Shown here: positions 16,701 to 25,142 of the stretch, piece by piece
How positions within the stretch are numbered: the first letter of the stretch is position 1
Layout: every line of letters begins with the position of its first letter
Source of the DNA: Azoarcus sp. Aa7
GTDB lineage: Bacteria; Pseudomonadota; Gammaproteobacteria; Burkholderiales; Rhodocyclaceae
Reading direction: 5' to 3'
Length of the DNA stretch: 64,000 bases
Assembly: GCF_014822185.1 (NCBI RefSeq)
Contig: NZ_QVLR01000009.1
Coordinates: 62,001 to 126,000 of the forward strand
The notes under the pieces: generated by a model
Database searches by the model: none
Seen by the model: only the letters and a program-made list of their open reading frames with translations
What the model was told of the DNA's origin: nothing
Program-made: the position numbers and the translations under genes

Positions 16701-18317
16701 TCAGCCGTTGCGCCGCACGATGCGCAGCCCGCCATGCACCAGCGCGCCCAGCAGCGCGCCGCCTGCCATCAGCCAGCCGAAAAGGTCGATGAGGGGATTG
16801 GCGTCGCGGCCCGGGATGTATACGCCCCCGACCGCCTCGAGGCGCCCGCCCTTCATGTGGCATTCGCCGCAGCGCACCGCTTTTTCCTTCGGTGCGACCA
16901 TGTGCGTGATCGGCCACGACATCTCGGTGCGGACGAAGTCGACCTGGCCCGAGAACGCCGCGCCCGACACCTGCATGCCGGTCTTGATCGCCTTCTCCCA
17001 ACCGAAGTTCTTCCAGTAGGCGGTGTCGTCGTTGCCCGCGGTGTGCGGCGTCACCAGCGTGCGGTTCACCGGGTCGTAGGGCTGCACGCCGACGAACACC
17101 TTCATCGGCCAGATCAGGGATTTTCCGTCCGTCGCGCTGCCGCCGAGGCGGTTGATGCGCGTCACGCCCTCGCTCTTGTCGACCTTGTCGCCCAGCAGCG
17201 TGTAGGTGACCTCGCCGTTGAACCAGCGGTATTCGGGCGCGACGTTCTCGCCGAGCACGAAGTCGCCCTTCTTCGAGTCGTAGATCACCCGCCCCGCCTC
17301 GTCCTTCTTCAGCATCGGCTTGCCGTCGGGCCCCATCTGCCCGGCGGTCGACCAGTCCCAGCTCATCTTGGTCGCGACGCCGCCGCGCGCGATCTGCGGG
17401 ATGTGACAGGTCTGGCATGCGACGACGTCGGTGTGGTCGTTGAGCTTCGCCGCATGCCCGCCGCCCTTGTGCGGCGCCTGGCCGTGGCACGCGGGACAGG
17501 TCGCCGGCAGCGAGTCGTCCTCACGGCCCGGGATGTGCGCACCTTCGGTGTCGCGCGCGACCGGCGTGTAGCGGCTGCCCGGAACGTCGTGGCTCGACGT
17601 GCGGTGGCAAGTGCCGCAGGTGAAGTCGAGGCCCGTGGCGTCCATGTGCACGTCCAGCTCCCGGTCTGGCGCCGCCAGCGACGAGTCCATGTCGCCATGC
17701 TTGACGCCGTCGCCGCCACCGCCGAAGAAGTGGCACGCACCGCAGGTGTCGCGGCTGGTCCGGCCGACCTTCTGCGCGACCTTGGTCAGGTCCACCGCCT
17801 TCGCGAACTTGCCCGATCCCGGCGGGATCTCGGTGTCCTGGTAGGGCGGATGGCCGGCAAGGCCCGGCAGCTTGCGGTAGCTGCCGGTGGTGTCGTGGCA
17901 CACCAGGCAGTCGACGTTCTCCTCGGCCGTGAAGTCGAAGTTCGCGTCCTTCCAGCCGTAACCGACGTGGCAGCTCGTGCAGAAGGGGTAGTTCGACGGC
18001 ACCGAGATGCAGAAGTTGTTGATGACGTTCTTCTTGCCGAGTTTCTGGTCGGTGGCGGGATTGAGGAATTCCCAGCTCCAGTGCTTGGTGCTGTGCACCT
18101 GCTTGGCGGCTTCGGTGTGGCAGATCAGGCAGGCCTTGGTGACCTCGGGTCCGGACGCGAAGCTCTGCTGCAGCTCCTTGAACTTGGCGTGATCGGCAGT
18201 GCTGGCCTTCGCCGCGGCGAGCGCCCCGCTCCCCGCGAGCGCAGCGCCGGCGAGTGCGAAGACGAGCATCAGGCCCCGCCACGGCGGGACGCGACGGATG
18301 GATCGATTCGTTGTCAT
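16701..18317 (-). CDS. octahaem c-type cytochrome of the tetrathionate reductase (OTR) family
   Basis: A 538-residue periplasmic cytochrome with a signal peptide (about 1-36), eight CxxCH haem sites (Cys63, 113, 137, 192, 234, 274, 301, 483) and a C-terminal membrane anchor (about 512-532). Number, spacing and anchor fit the OTR family. Known members reduce tetrathionate, nitrite and hydroxylamine in vitro through a Lys-ligated active-site haem; the physiological substrate is often unclear. GGGGAG precedes ATG 18317. The neighbouring rhodanese and cytochrome b suggest a sulfur-oxyanion or polysulfide role here, but nitrogen compounds remain possible. Confidence 0.9.
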   Translation of the reverse strand: MTTNRSIRRVPPWRGLMLVFALAGAALAGSGALAAAKASTADHAKFKELQQSFASGPEVTKACLICHTEAAKQVHSTKHWSWEFLNPATDQKLGKKNVINNFCISVPSNYPFCTSCHVGYGWKDANFDFTAEENVDCLVCHDTTGSYRKLPGLAGHPPYQDTEIPPGSGKFAKAVDLTKVAQKVGRTSRDTCGACHFFGGGGDGVKHGDMDSSLAAPDRELDVHMDATGLDFTCGTCHRTSSHDVPGSRYTPVARDTEGAHIPGREDDSLPATCPACHGQAPHKGGGHAAKLNDHTDVVACQTCHIPQIARGGVATKMSWDWSTAGQMGPDGKPMLKKDEAGRVIYDSKKGDFVLGENVAPEYRWFNGEVTYTLLGDKVDKSEGVTRINRLGGSATDGKSLIWPMKVFVGVQPYDPVNRTLVTPHTAGNDDTAYWKNFGWEKAIKTGMQVSGAAFSGQVDFVRTEMSWPITHMVAPKEKAVRCGECHMKGGRLEAVGGVYIPGRDANPLIDLFGWLMAGGALLGALVHGGLRIVRRNG

Positions 18318-18333
18318 GGCTGCTCCCCGCGGC

Positions 18334-19476
18334 TCAGTTCTTCTCGACGATCGTGTAACTGCCGTCGCGCGCCCACTTGATGTCGGCATTGAGGAAGAAG
18401 GTCTTCAGCGCCGGCTTGTACAGCTGCACCATGTCGTGCGCCTCGCCGCTGCGCCCACCGGCGCCGCAGAAGAACACGATGGGCTTGTCGGCCGGCAGCT
18501 CCTCGATGCGCTTCTCGAGCGCATTCACCGGGACGTTGATCGCGCCCTTGAAGGTGCCCGCGGCGAACTCGTTCGGCTCGCGCACGTCGACCAGGTGGAT
18601 CGTGGCAGGCGCCTCCCTGTAGATCTTCTCGAAGGACGCGACCGTGATCGTGCCGCTCTCCTTGCCGGCCTGGATGGCCGGCTTCGCCGCCGCGCCTTCC
18701 GCAGCCGGGCCAGCGCCGTACAGGCGCTCCCATTCCGGATAGCCTTCGGGCACCACCTTCACCTGCGTGTAGCCCAGTTTCACGGCCTTCGCGGCCGAAT
18801 CCGAACTCAGCTTGCAGCTCAGGCCTTCGCAGTAGAAGTACAGCGGGCTCGCCTTGTCGGCCGGCAGGCGGTCGACGAGCTTGTCGAACTGCAGATCGGG
18901 AATGCTGATCGCACCCGGGATGTGGCCCTTGTCGTACTTGCGCTCCTTCGGGCGCGAGTCGATCAGCGTCAGCGGTGCGCCTTCGTCCATCAGCTTCTTC
19001 AGCTGGGGCACCGAGATCGCCGCCATGTGGCCGGCCTTGACCCAGTCCGGGAAGCCCGCCGCATACACGCGGATGTTCGTGTAGCCCAGCTTCTCCGCGC
19101 GGAAGGCCGAGTTGTGGCTCAACATGCATTCCAGCCCGTCGCAGTAGAAGATCAGCAGCGTGGCCTTGTCCTGCGGCAGCTTGTCGACGAGCTTGTCGAA
19201 CTGGCTGTCGGGGATGCTGAGCGCGGTCGGGATGTGGCCCGGATCGTATTTGCGCGCGGTCGGGCGCGAGTCGATGATCTGCGCGCCTTCCGGCTTCGGC
19301 AGCACGGCATGGCGGGCGACGAACTCGGCGTCGACGATCTGGCCGTACCAGCCCGCCTTCGCCTCTGCGACAGCCGGGGCATCCGCGGCGATCGCCGCGC
19401 CGCTCTCGAACGGGATCGGGGCGGCGCCCAGCGCCGCAAGCAGGGCCGCGAGGGCCAAGGTGCGATGGAGTTTCAT
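18334..19476 (-). CDS. periplasmic protein with three rhodanese domains
   Basis: A 380-residue exported protein: signal peptide (about 1-31), then three rhodanese-homology domains (about 45-150, 150-255 and 275-370). Each keeps a cysteine at the active-site position: Cys112 (YCDGLEC), Cys216 (YCEGLSC) and Cys337 (FCGAGGRSGE). Domains 1 and 2 carry an unusual second Cys five residues later, so they may form a disulfide or a persulfide relay. Rhodaneses carry sulfane sulfur. Placed between a cytochrome c and an octahaem cytochrome, it may bring or remove sulfur. GGGAG precedes ATG 19476. Confidence 0.9.
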   Translation of the reverse strand: MKLHRTLALAALLAALGAAPIPFESGAAIAADAPAVAEAKAGWYGQIVDAEFVARHAVLPKPEGAQIIDSRPTARKYDPGHIPTALSIPDSQFDKLVDKLPQDKATLLIFYCDGLECMLSHNSAFRAEKLGYTNIRVYAAGFPDWVKAGHMAAISVPQLKKLMDEGAPLTLIDSRPKERKYDKGHIPGAISIPDLQFDKLVDRLPADKASPLYFYCEGLSCKLSSDSAAKAVKLGYTQVKVVPEGYPEWERLYGAGPAAEGAAAKPAIQAGKESGTITVASFEKIYREAPATIHLVDVREPNEFAAGTFKGAINVPVNALEKRIEELPADKPIVFFCGAGGRSGEAHDMVQLYKPALKTFFLNADIKWARDGSYTIVEKN

Positions 19477-19553
19477 GATAGCTCCCTGAACGATGGCGGG
19501 CGCCTCCCGCGGCGACCGCGGACGGACGTCCGAAGATGCGTGAAAGCGGGTGG

Positions 19554-19946
19554 TCAGCTGCAGCTGGCCGGCGCGTCGCCGTCCTTGGCGCCCTTGATGA
19601 CGAAGGCCTTGACGTCCTCGAGCAGCTCGGCGTCGGGCACGTCGGCGAACTTGTCGGCCGCCTTGTTCTGCGAGCGGATGCTGGCGCGGTAGTCCTTGCC
19701 GACGTACTTCTTCAGCGAGTCCTTGCCGGCGGCGTGCTTGTCGGCCTTGAGGTAGCTCTCCCACTGCGCCATCGTCATGGTGCTGGGGGCGATGGAGCCG
19801 CCTGTCTGGGCGGCGTGGCAAGACGTGCAGACGCTGCGGTAGTAGATGCGGCCGCGCTTCCAGTCGGCGTCGTAGGCGGCGGCGCCGAAACTCGCGCCGA
19901 TGAGGCCTGCCGCGAAGGCCGTGAGCAACAGTTGCCGGGTTTTCAT
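19554..19946 (-). CDS. monohaem cytochrome c
   Basis: A 130-residue periplasmic cytochrome with a signal peptide (about 1-24) and one haem site, CTSCH at 40-44. The conserved helix segment DAELLEDVKAFV lies near the C-terminus, which ends in an extra Cys (SCS). A distal Met can be proposed in TMTMAQWE. It is the first gene of the octahaem operon and is likely to shuttle electrons for it. The ATG at 19946 gives a clean signal peptide; upstream in-frame codons do not. Confidence 0.85.
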   Translation of the reverse strand: MKTRQLLLTAFAAGLIGASFGAAAYDADWKRGRIYYRSVCTSCHAAQTGGSIAPSTMTMAQWESYLKADKHAAGKDSLKKYVGKDYRASIRSQNKAADKFADVPDAELLEDVKAFVIKGAKDGDAPASCS

Positions 19947-20259
19947 GACATGACACTCCGGTTTGCGGAAACTGTCTTCGCCTGCCCGTCGGCCCGCTTC
20001 CAGGTCGCAGCCCGGGGAACCCAAGGGCATACGAAATCTGGAGCCATTCTATCAGCATTAAATTCGCATTTAATAATTCTCTTATTTAACTGTGATCCAG
20101 ATCACTTCGCGGCGCGTTTTCCCGGCAAGCCCGGGGGATCGGGTGTAAACTTTTAAATTCTTGTGCGCCGCAACGAATCCGTCGTCCCGGGCAGTTGGGC
20201 GCAGTTTTGCCAGACCCGATTCATCCGCGGCACCGGCCGTTCCCTGCTCCGCCCCTTCC
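19947..20259. other. divergent region, octahaem operon / RlmN-like gene (313 bp)
   Basis: The stretch 20040-20090 is strikingly AT-rich compared with its flanks and carries the leftward promoter and the CRP-type palindrome. The part from 20107 to 20259 is GC-rich leader of the rightward gene; translation is open through it, but no homology to RlmN is seen before ATG 20260. Confidence 0.5.
20046..20106 (-). promoter_or_regulatory. CRP-type site and promoter of the octahaem cytochrome operon
   Basis: TGTGA-N6-TCACT at 20091-20106 contains the perfect palindrome GTGATC-CA-GATCAC. On the minus strand an extended -10, TGATAGAAT (hexamer 20046-20051), gives a predicted start near 20039. The palindrome centre then lies about 60 bases upstream of the start, the class I position. 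GTGA half-sites point to CRP/Vfr more than to FNR. The site could also serve the rightward RlmN-like gene. Confidence 0.6.
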
Positions 20260-21318
20260 ATGCGTATCGAACAACTCCGCCAGCGCCTGCGCGACCTCGG
20301 CGCCAAGCCCTGCCACGAACAGGCGATCCTGCGCGCATGGGCCCAGGCGCGACCGCTCGACAGCGGCCGCAAGCGTGCCGACGGCTTCCTCTCGCCGCGC
20401 ATCCTCGGTGCCCTGCCGGCGCTGGGCGAGGAGCTGAAAGGGCTCGCGCGCGTGCTATCGGAACACCCGGGCGAGGACGGCTCGGCGCGCCTGCTGGTGC
20501 AGCTCGCCGACGGCCAGTCGGTCGAAAGCGTCCTGCTGCTGCGCGACGGCGTGTGCGTATCCTCGCAGGTCGGCTGTGCGGTAGGCTGCACCTTCTGCAT
20601 GACCGGCCGCGACGGCCTCATCCGCCAGCTCGGCAGCGCCGAGATCGTCGCCCAGGTGGTGCTCGCGCGCACCCGCCGCTTTGTGAAGAAAGTCGTGTTC
20701 ATGGGCATGGGCGAGCCGGCGCACAACATCGACAACGTGCTGGAAGCGATCGACTTCCTCGGCACCGAGGGCGGCATCGGACACAAGAACCTGGTGTTCT
20801 CGACGGTGGGCGACCACCGCGTATTCGAGCGCCTGCCGCAGGGGCGCGTGAAGCCCGCACTCGCGCTGTCGCTGCACACGACGCGGCCCGAGCTGCGCGA
20901 ACGGCTGCTGCCGCGCGCCCCGTGCATCACCCCCGCGGAGCTCGTCGAGCGCGGCGAAGAGTACGCACGCGCGACCGGCTATCCGATCCAGTACCAGTGG
21001 ACGCTGCTCGCCGGCATCAACGACACCGACGAGGAGATCGACGGCATCGTGCGTCTGCTCGCGGGCAAGTACGCGATCATGAACATGATCCCGTGGAACA
21101 GCGTCGAAGGCTTCGGCTTCGCGCGGCCCGAACGCGAGCACGCCGAGGCGATCGCACGCCGGCTGCACGAACGCGGCGTGCTCACCAAGCTGCGCCAGTC
21201 CGCGGGACAGGACGTCGACGGCGGTTGCGGCCAGCTGCGCGCGCGCATCGTCGTGCCGCGCACGCCGGCCGTGCTGCGGCGCGTTCCCGCAACCGACGCG
21301 GATCTGCGGGCAGACTGA
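20260..21318 (+). CDS. RlmN/Cfr-family radical SAM RNA methyltransferase paralogue
   Basis: A 352-residue radical SAM enzyme. The 4Fe-4S motif CAVGCTFC (Cys106, 110, 113) and both catalytic cysteines of the family are present: Cys99 in GVCVSSQVGC and Cys323 in GQDVDGGCGQL. GMGEP is also present. RlmN methylates C2 of A2503 in 23S rRNA and A37 in some tRNAs. Other family blocks differ from ordinary RlmN (LVFSTVGDHR, SLHTTRPELRERLLP, MNMIPWNSVEGFGFARPE), so this is a divergent paralogue whose RNA target is uncertain. ATG 20260 is preferred to the TTG at 20161. Confidence 0.82.
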   Translation: MRIEQLRQRLRDLGAKPCHEQAILRAWAQARPLDSGRKRADGFLSPRILGALPALGEELKGLARVLSEHPGEDGSARLLVQLADGQSVESVLLLRDGVCVSSQVGCAVGCTFCMTGRDGLIRQLGSAEIVAQVVLARTRRFVKKVVFMGMGEPAHNIDNVLEAIDFLGTEGGIGHKNLVFSTVGDHRVFERLPQGRVKPALALSLHTTRPELRERLLPRAPCITPAELVERGEEYARATGYPIQYQWTLLAGINDTDEEIDGIVRLLAGKYAIMNMIPWNSVEGFGFARPEREHAEAIARRLHERGVLTKLRQSAGQDVDGGCGQLRARIVVPRTPAVLRRVPATDADLRAD

Positions 21319-21342
21319 TCCGCTCTCGGTGCTCCTTGCCGC

Positions 21343-22503
21343 TCAGTGCTCCTTGCCGTCGACGCGCGGCGCGAGCAGGAAGGGGATGTAGCGCCAGCCG
21401 AGGATCGCGAAGCACGTGGCCCATGCAAGGGCGGCGAGATGGATCCAGCCCGTGTAGGCGGCGGGCACGAGCTGCGGCAGCACGACGCGCGCGATGAAGG
21501 CGGCGATCATGATCCACAGCACGAGCTTGTCGCCCGCGTCGAACACGACCTTGCGCCCGGTATGCCCCTTCGAGATGCGCACCAGCATCGCAGGGATGAT
21601 GAGCCCCATCACGCCGAACGTGAACACATGCACCGACAGGCTCCCGACCCAGGCCGGCGTCGCGCGCAACGCCGCAAATTCGAGCAGCAGCTGTATGACG
21701 ATCGCCGCGTAACCGAGGTACATCACCGCCAGATCCAGCCGGCGCATCGCGAGCTGCGGCTTCCAGAAGACCAGTCGCGCGACGAGCAGGAAGGCGAGCA
21801 CGACCAGCAGGGCCCCGGCCATGGGCTTGGGCATCCAGGCGACAAAGACCAGCGACAGTGCGGTCAGCTTGATCGGGTTGTCCAGCAGCGGATGGCGCCG
21901 GATCTCGGCCTGGAACACCCCCTTCATGAACTGCGTCAGCGTGCGTTCCAGCATCACGAGGAAGGCGACGCGAAAAAGCCCGATCGCCATCGTCACACCG
22001 GACTGGAAGCTGTCGCCGCCCAGCATCAGCAGCTTCGCGGCGATGAAGAGCGGCAGCGCGACGAGGAAGAAGTAGTTGTCGCGGAAACTGTCCTGGCTGC
22101 GGTAGCGGATCAGCGTCCACAGCAGCATCGCGACGATGGAGCCGAGAAAGACCGTGTTCGACAGCCAGAACAAGGCCGCGGGCCACGCGCCGCCCCAGGC
22201 CATGCCGATGCGCTCGAACAGCCACGCAGCGGCGAGCCACATCAGCGCAGCGCCGTGATAGCCGCGGATCTGCACCCAGTTCTTCGACGCCGTGAGCAGG
22301 AAACCGCCCATCACGGCCCAGCCGAAGCCGAAGAACATCTCGTGCGCGTGCCACTGCACCGGCGTGAATCGCCCCGCCGGCGCTGGCAGGGCGCCGCTGA
22401 ACATCAGCGCCCACAGGAGCGGCAGGCTCAGCCCCGCGAGGCACGCGAGGCTGAAGAAGGGACGAAAACCGACGAGCCAGAGGGGGTGGGCGACGAGCTT
22501 CAT
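21343..22503 (-). CDS. nnrS: NnrS family protein
   Basis: A 386-residue haem- and copper-containing membrane protein with about twelve transmembrane helices. It shows the family N-terminus (HPLWLVGFRPFFSLA), the WHAHEMFFGFGWAVMGGFLLTA block in pieces, and HVFTFGVMGLIIPAMLVRISKGHTGR near residue 290. NnrS proteins relieve nitric oxide stress and accompany denitrification genes. ATG 22503 is taken over an in-frame GTG 18 bases upstream. It converges with the RlmN-like gene and diverges from the MFS gene. Confidence 0.9.
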   Translation of the reverse strand: MKLVAHPLWLVGFRPFFSLACLAGLSLPLLWALMFSGALPAPAGRFTPVQWHAHEMFFGFGWAVMGGFLLTASKNWVQIRGYHGAALMWLAAAWLFERIGMAWGGAWPAALFWLSNTVFLGSIVAMLLWTLIRYRSQDSFRDNYFFLVALPLFIAAKLLMLGGDSFQSGVTMAIGLFRVAFLVMLERTLTQFMKGVFQAEIRRHPLLDNPIKLTALSLVFVAWMPKPMAGALLVVLAFLLVARLVFWKPQLAMRRLDLAVMYLGYAAIVIQLLLEFAALRATPAWVGSLSVHVFTFGVMGLIIPAMLVRISKGHTGRKVVFDAGDKLVLWIMIAAFIARVVLPQLVPAAYTGWIHLAALAWATCFAILGWRYIPFLLAPRVDGKEH

Positions 22504-22666
22504 GCGAAGGGCTAAAGGCACTGGAAACGGATGACCGGAGGAAACCGCTGCCGATTCTGGGCGAGGTCCGCGCGCCTCTCCTTGATCTGCGACATTTCGC
22601 GACTGTCATTTCGCTGGCCCGCGGTGCATGACAGAATGCCGGCAACGCTTCGACCCGGTACCGCAC

Positions 22667-23863
22667 ATGAACCACGCATCGCCTGCGCCGTCCGCGGCCC
22701 GGCCGAAACTGCCGGCCGCGATCTGGATGCTCGGCTTCGTCAGCCTGCTGATGGACGTCTCCTCCGAGTTGATCCACAGCCTGCTGCCGGTGTTCCTCGT
22801 CACCTCGCTCGGCGCCGGCGCGCTCGCGGTCGGCCTCATCGAAGGCGCGGCGGAAGCGACCGCGCTGATCGTGAAGGTCTTCTCCGGCGCGCTCTCGGAC
22901 TACTGGGGCAAGCGCAAGCCGCTCGCGGTGCTCGGTTACGGCCTCGGCGCGATCTCCAAGCCGCTGTTCGCGCTGGCGACGGGTTCGGGCATGGTGCTCG
23001 CCGCGCGCCTGATCGACCGCGTCGGCAAGGGAATCCGCGGCGCGCCACGCGATGCGCTGGTCGCCGACATCGCCCCGCCGCAGATGCGCGGTGCGGCCTT
23101 CGGGCTGCGCCAGTCGCTCGACACGGTCGGCGCCTTCCTCGGCCCGCTGCTCGCGATGGGGCTGATGCTGCTGTGGGCGAACGACTTCCGTGCGGTGTTC
23201 TGGGTCGCGATCATCCCGGGCGTCCTCTCGGTCGCGCTGCTGTTCTTCGGCGTGCGCGAACCCGAGCGCCCGCCGGGCACGCCGGTGCTCAACCCGATCC
23301 GCCGCGAGAACCTGCGCCTCTTGCCGCGCGCCTACTGGTGGGTCGTCGGCATCGGCGCGCTGTTCGCGCTGGCGCGCTTCTCGGAGGCCTTCCTCGTCCT
23401 GCGCGCCCTCGACGCCGGCCTGCCGGTCGCCTACACCCCGTTGGTGCTGATCGGCATGAACGTCGTCTATTCGCTCACCGCCTACCCCTTCGGACGCCTC
23501 GCGGACGGCATGAGCCACGCACGCCTGCTCGCGCTCGGGCTCGTCGTGCTGATCGCGGCCGACCTCGCGCTGGCGCGCGGCGCCGACTGGCCCTGGCCCT
23601 GGCTCGTCGCCGGCATCGCGCTGTGGGGCCTGCACATGGGCATGAGCCAGGGCCTGCTCGCAACGATGATCGCCGACACCGCACCGGCCGCGCTGCGCGG
23701 CACCGCCTACGGCGTCTTCAACCTCGTCAGCGGCATCGGCCTGCTGCTCGCGAGCGCGCTCGCAGGCCTGTTGTGGGAAAGCCTCGGTGCCTCGTGGACC
23801 TTCCACGCCGGCGCCGCGCTGGGCGGTGCGACGCTGTTCGTCGTGCTGATGCAACGACGCTGA
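22667..23863 (+). CDS. MFS transporter
   Basis: A 398-residue major facilitator protein with twelve predicted helices. The loop 2-3 motif is GALSDYWGKRKPL, a form of the family GxLaDrxGrkxxl. Helix 4 contains RLIDRVGKGIRGAPRDALV and a second copy of the motif is PFGRLADGMSHARLL. The GKGIRGAPRDAL signature occurs in a group of uncharacterised MFS proteins in proteobacteria. The substrate cannot be read. ATG 22667 and ATG 22628 are both possible. Confidence 0.82.
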   Translation: MNHASPAPSAARPKLPAAIWMLGFVSLLMDVSSELIHSLLPVFLVTSLGAGALAVGLIEGAAEATALIVKVFSGALSDYWGKRKPLAVLGYGLGAISKPLFALATGSGMVLAARLIDRVGKGIRGAPRDALVADIAPPQMRGAAFGLRQSLDTVGAFLGPLLAMGLMLLWANDFRAVFWVAIIPGVLSVALLFFGVREPERPPGTPVLNPIRRENLRLLPRAYWWVVGIGALFALARFSEAFLVLRALDAGLPVAYTPLVLIGMNVVYSLTAYPFGRLADGMSHARLLALGLVVLIAADLALARGADWPWPWLVAGIALWGLHMGMSQGLLATMIADTAPAALRGTAYGVFNLVSGIGLLLASALAGLLWESLGASWTFHAGAALGGATLFVVLMQRR

Positions 23864-23907
23864 CGGGGAGCCCCTGCCAAGCGACGGCCCCAGGGCCGGC
23901 TTTGCAG

Positions 23908-23933
23908 GACGGGAGTAGCGCAGCGTATCCCGC
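23908..23933 (+). repeat. REP-like repeat, copy 1
   Basis: GGGAGTAGCGCAGCGTATCC within 23911-23930 recurs, inverted, at 23964-23994 and, direct, at 25042-25073. Together with copy 2 it forms a long imperfect palindrome between the MFS gene and miaA. Confidence 0.7.
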
Positions 23934-23963
23934 TATGAGGACGTATCACGCCCCACCCCGGTG

Positions 23964-23994
23964 GCGGGATACGCCTTCGGCTACTCCCGCCCTA
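23964..23994 (-). repeat. REP-like repeat, copy 2 (inverted)
   Basis: Reverse complement of the element: reading the minus strand it begins GTAGGGCGGGAGTAGC and ends GTATCCCGC. It pairs with copy 1 across a 30-base spacer and could fold as a cruciform or an RNA hairpin. Confidence 0.7.
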
Positions 23995-24082
23995 CGCCGG
24001 CTCGTGCGATTTCCCTTCCTTTTCGGGTCGGCACGTTTCGTCGCTACAATCGCGGCCTCAGCCCCGCTCACGCGCCCGACCG

Positions 24083-25030
24083 ATGCATCCGCCCGCCCTG
24101 CTCCTCCTCGGCCCCACCGCCAGCGGCAAGACCGCATCCGCGCTCGCGCTCGCGCGCATCCTCCCGATCGAGATCGTCAGCGTCGACTCGGCCCTCGTCT
24201 ATCGCAACATGGACATCGGCACGGCCAAGCCGACGGCGGAGGAACGGGCGGCCTGCCCGCATCACCTGATCGACATCGTCACGCCGGAAGAAAGCTACTC
24301 GGCCGCCCAGTTCCGCGCCGACGCCCTGCGCCTGATGGACGAGATCACCGCGCGCGGCCGCATCCCGCTGCTCGCCGGCGGCACGATGCTGTACTTCAAG
24401 GCGCTGCGTGACGGACTGTCCGACCTCCCGGCCGCCGACGCCGCGCTGCGCGCGGAGATCGACGCCGAAGCGGCGAAACACGGTTGGCCGGCGCTGCACG
24501 CGGAGCTTGCGCGCCTCGATCCTGACGCCGCCGCGCGGCTCGAACCGGGCGATTCGCAACGCATCCAGCGCGCGCTCGAGATCGTCCGCCTCACCGGCCG
24601 GCCGCTCGCCGACAGCTACGCGCGGCGCGAGATGGCGCCGCCGCCCTTCCGCCTGCTGCCGATCGCGCTCGCGCCGTCCGACCGCGCGGTGCTGCACGCG
24701 CGCATCGAACAGCGCTTCGACGCGATGCTCGCCGCCGGCCTCATCGACGAGGTGCGCGGCCTGCGCGAACGCTACCGCCTGGAGCTGACGATGCCCTCGA
24801 TGCGCTGCGTCGGCTACCGGCAGGCATGGGAATACCTCGACCGCACCGACGACTATGACACGATGCGCTTCAAGGGCATCGCCGCGACGCGCCAGCTCGC
24901 GAAGCGCCAGCTCACTTGGCAACGCCAGTTCCGCGACACCTGGCCGGAACTGGTCGAACTCGACTGCCTGCGCCCGGACTTGGCCGATGCGGTCACGACA
25001 ACCGTGCAGCGCCTGCTCGCAACCGCGTAG
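24083..25030 (+). CDS. miaA: tRNA dimethylallyltransferase
   Basis: Adds a dimethylallyl group from DMAPP to N6 of A37 in tRNAs that read UNN codons. The 315-residue protein has the P-loop GPTASGKT (10-17), the [16 protein letters not shown] block near 36-50, HHLID, the [11 protein letters not shown] helix and [14 protein letters not shown] in the C-terminal third. Length is that of the bacterial family. It lies between two repeat elements and is probably monocistronic; the gene downstream converges. Confidence 0.96.
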   Translation: MHPPALLLLGPTASGKTASALALARILPIEIVSVDSALVYRNMDIGTAKPTAEERAACPHHLIDIVTPEESYSAAQFRADALRLMDEITARGRIPLLAGGTMLYFKALRDGLSDLPAADAALRAEIDAEAAKHGWPALHAELARLDPDAAARLEPGDSQRIQRALEIVRLTGRPLADSYARREMAPPPFRLLPIALAPSDRAVLHARIEQRFDAMLAAGLIDEVRGLRERYRLELTMPSMRCVGYRQAWEYLDRTDDYDTMRFKGIAATRQLAKRQLTWQRQFRDTWPELVELDCLRPDLADAVTTTVQRLLATA

Positions 25031-25041
25031 CACTGCGCTGT

Positions 25042-25073
25042 CGTAGGGCGGGAGCAGCGCAGCGTATCCCGCC
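25042..25073 (+). repeat. REP-like repeat, copy 3
   Basis: A third copy (CGTAGGGCGGGAGCAGCGCA followed by GCGTATCCCGCC) lies 11 bases after the miaA stop, between convergent genes, a common REP position. It differs from the others by AGC for AGT in the centre. Confidence 0.7.
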
Positions 25074-25142
25074 GAAACGGCGTATGGCGCCACCCGACCT
25101 GCGTTTGCCGGTATCCGCGGAAGCCCTCTACGACCGGCGTGC

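Noticed and set aside
22561-22620. FNR or DNR site between nnrS and the MFS gene
   Set aside because: TTGATCTGCGACAT has only one good half-site; the second does not match ATCAA.
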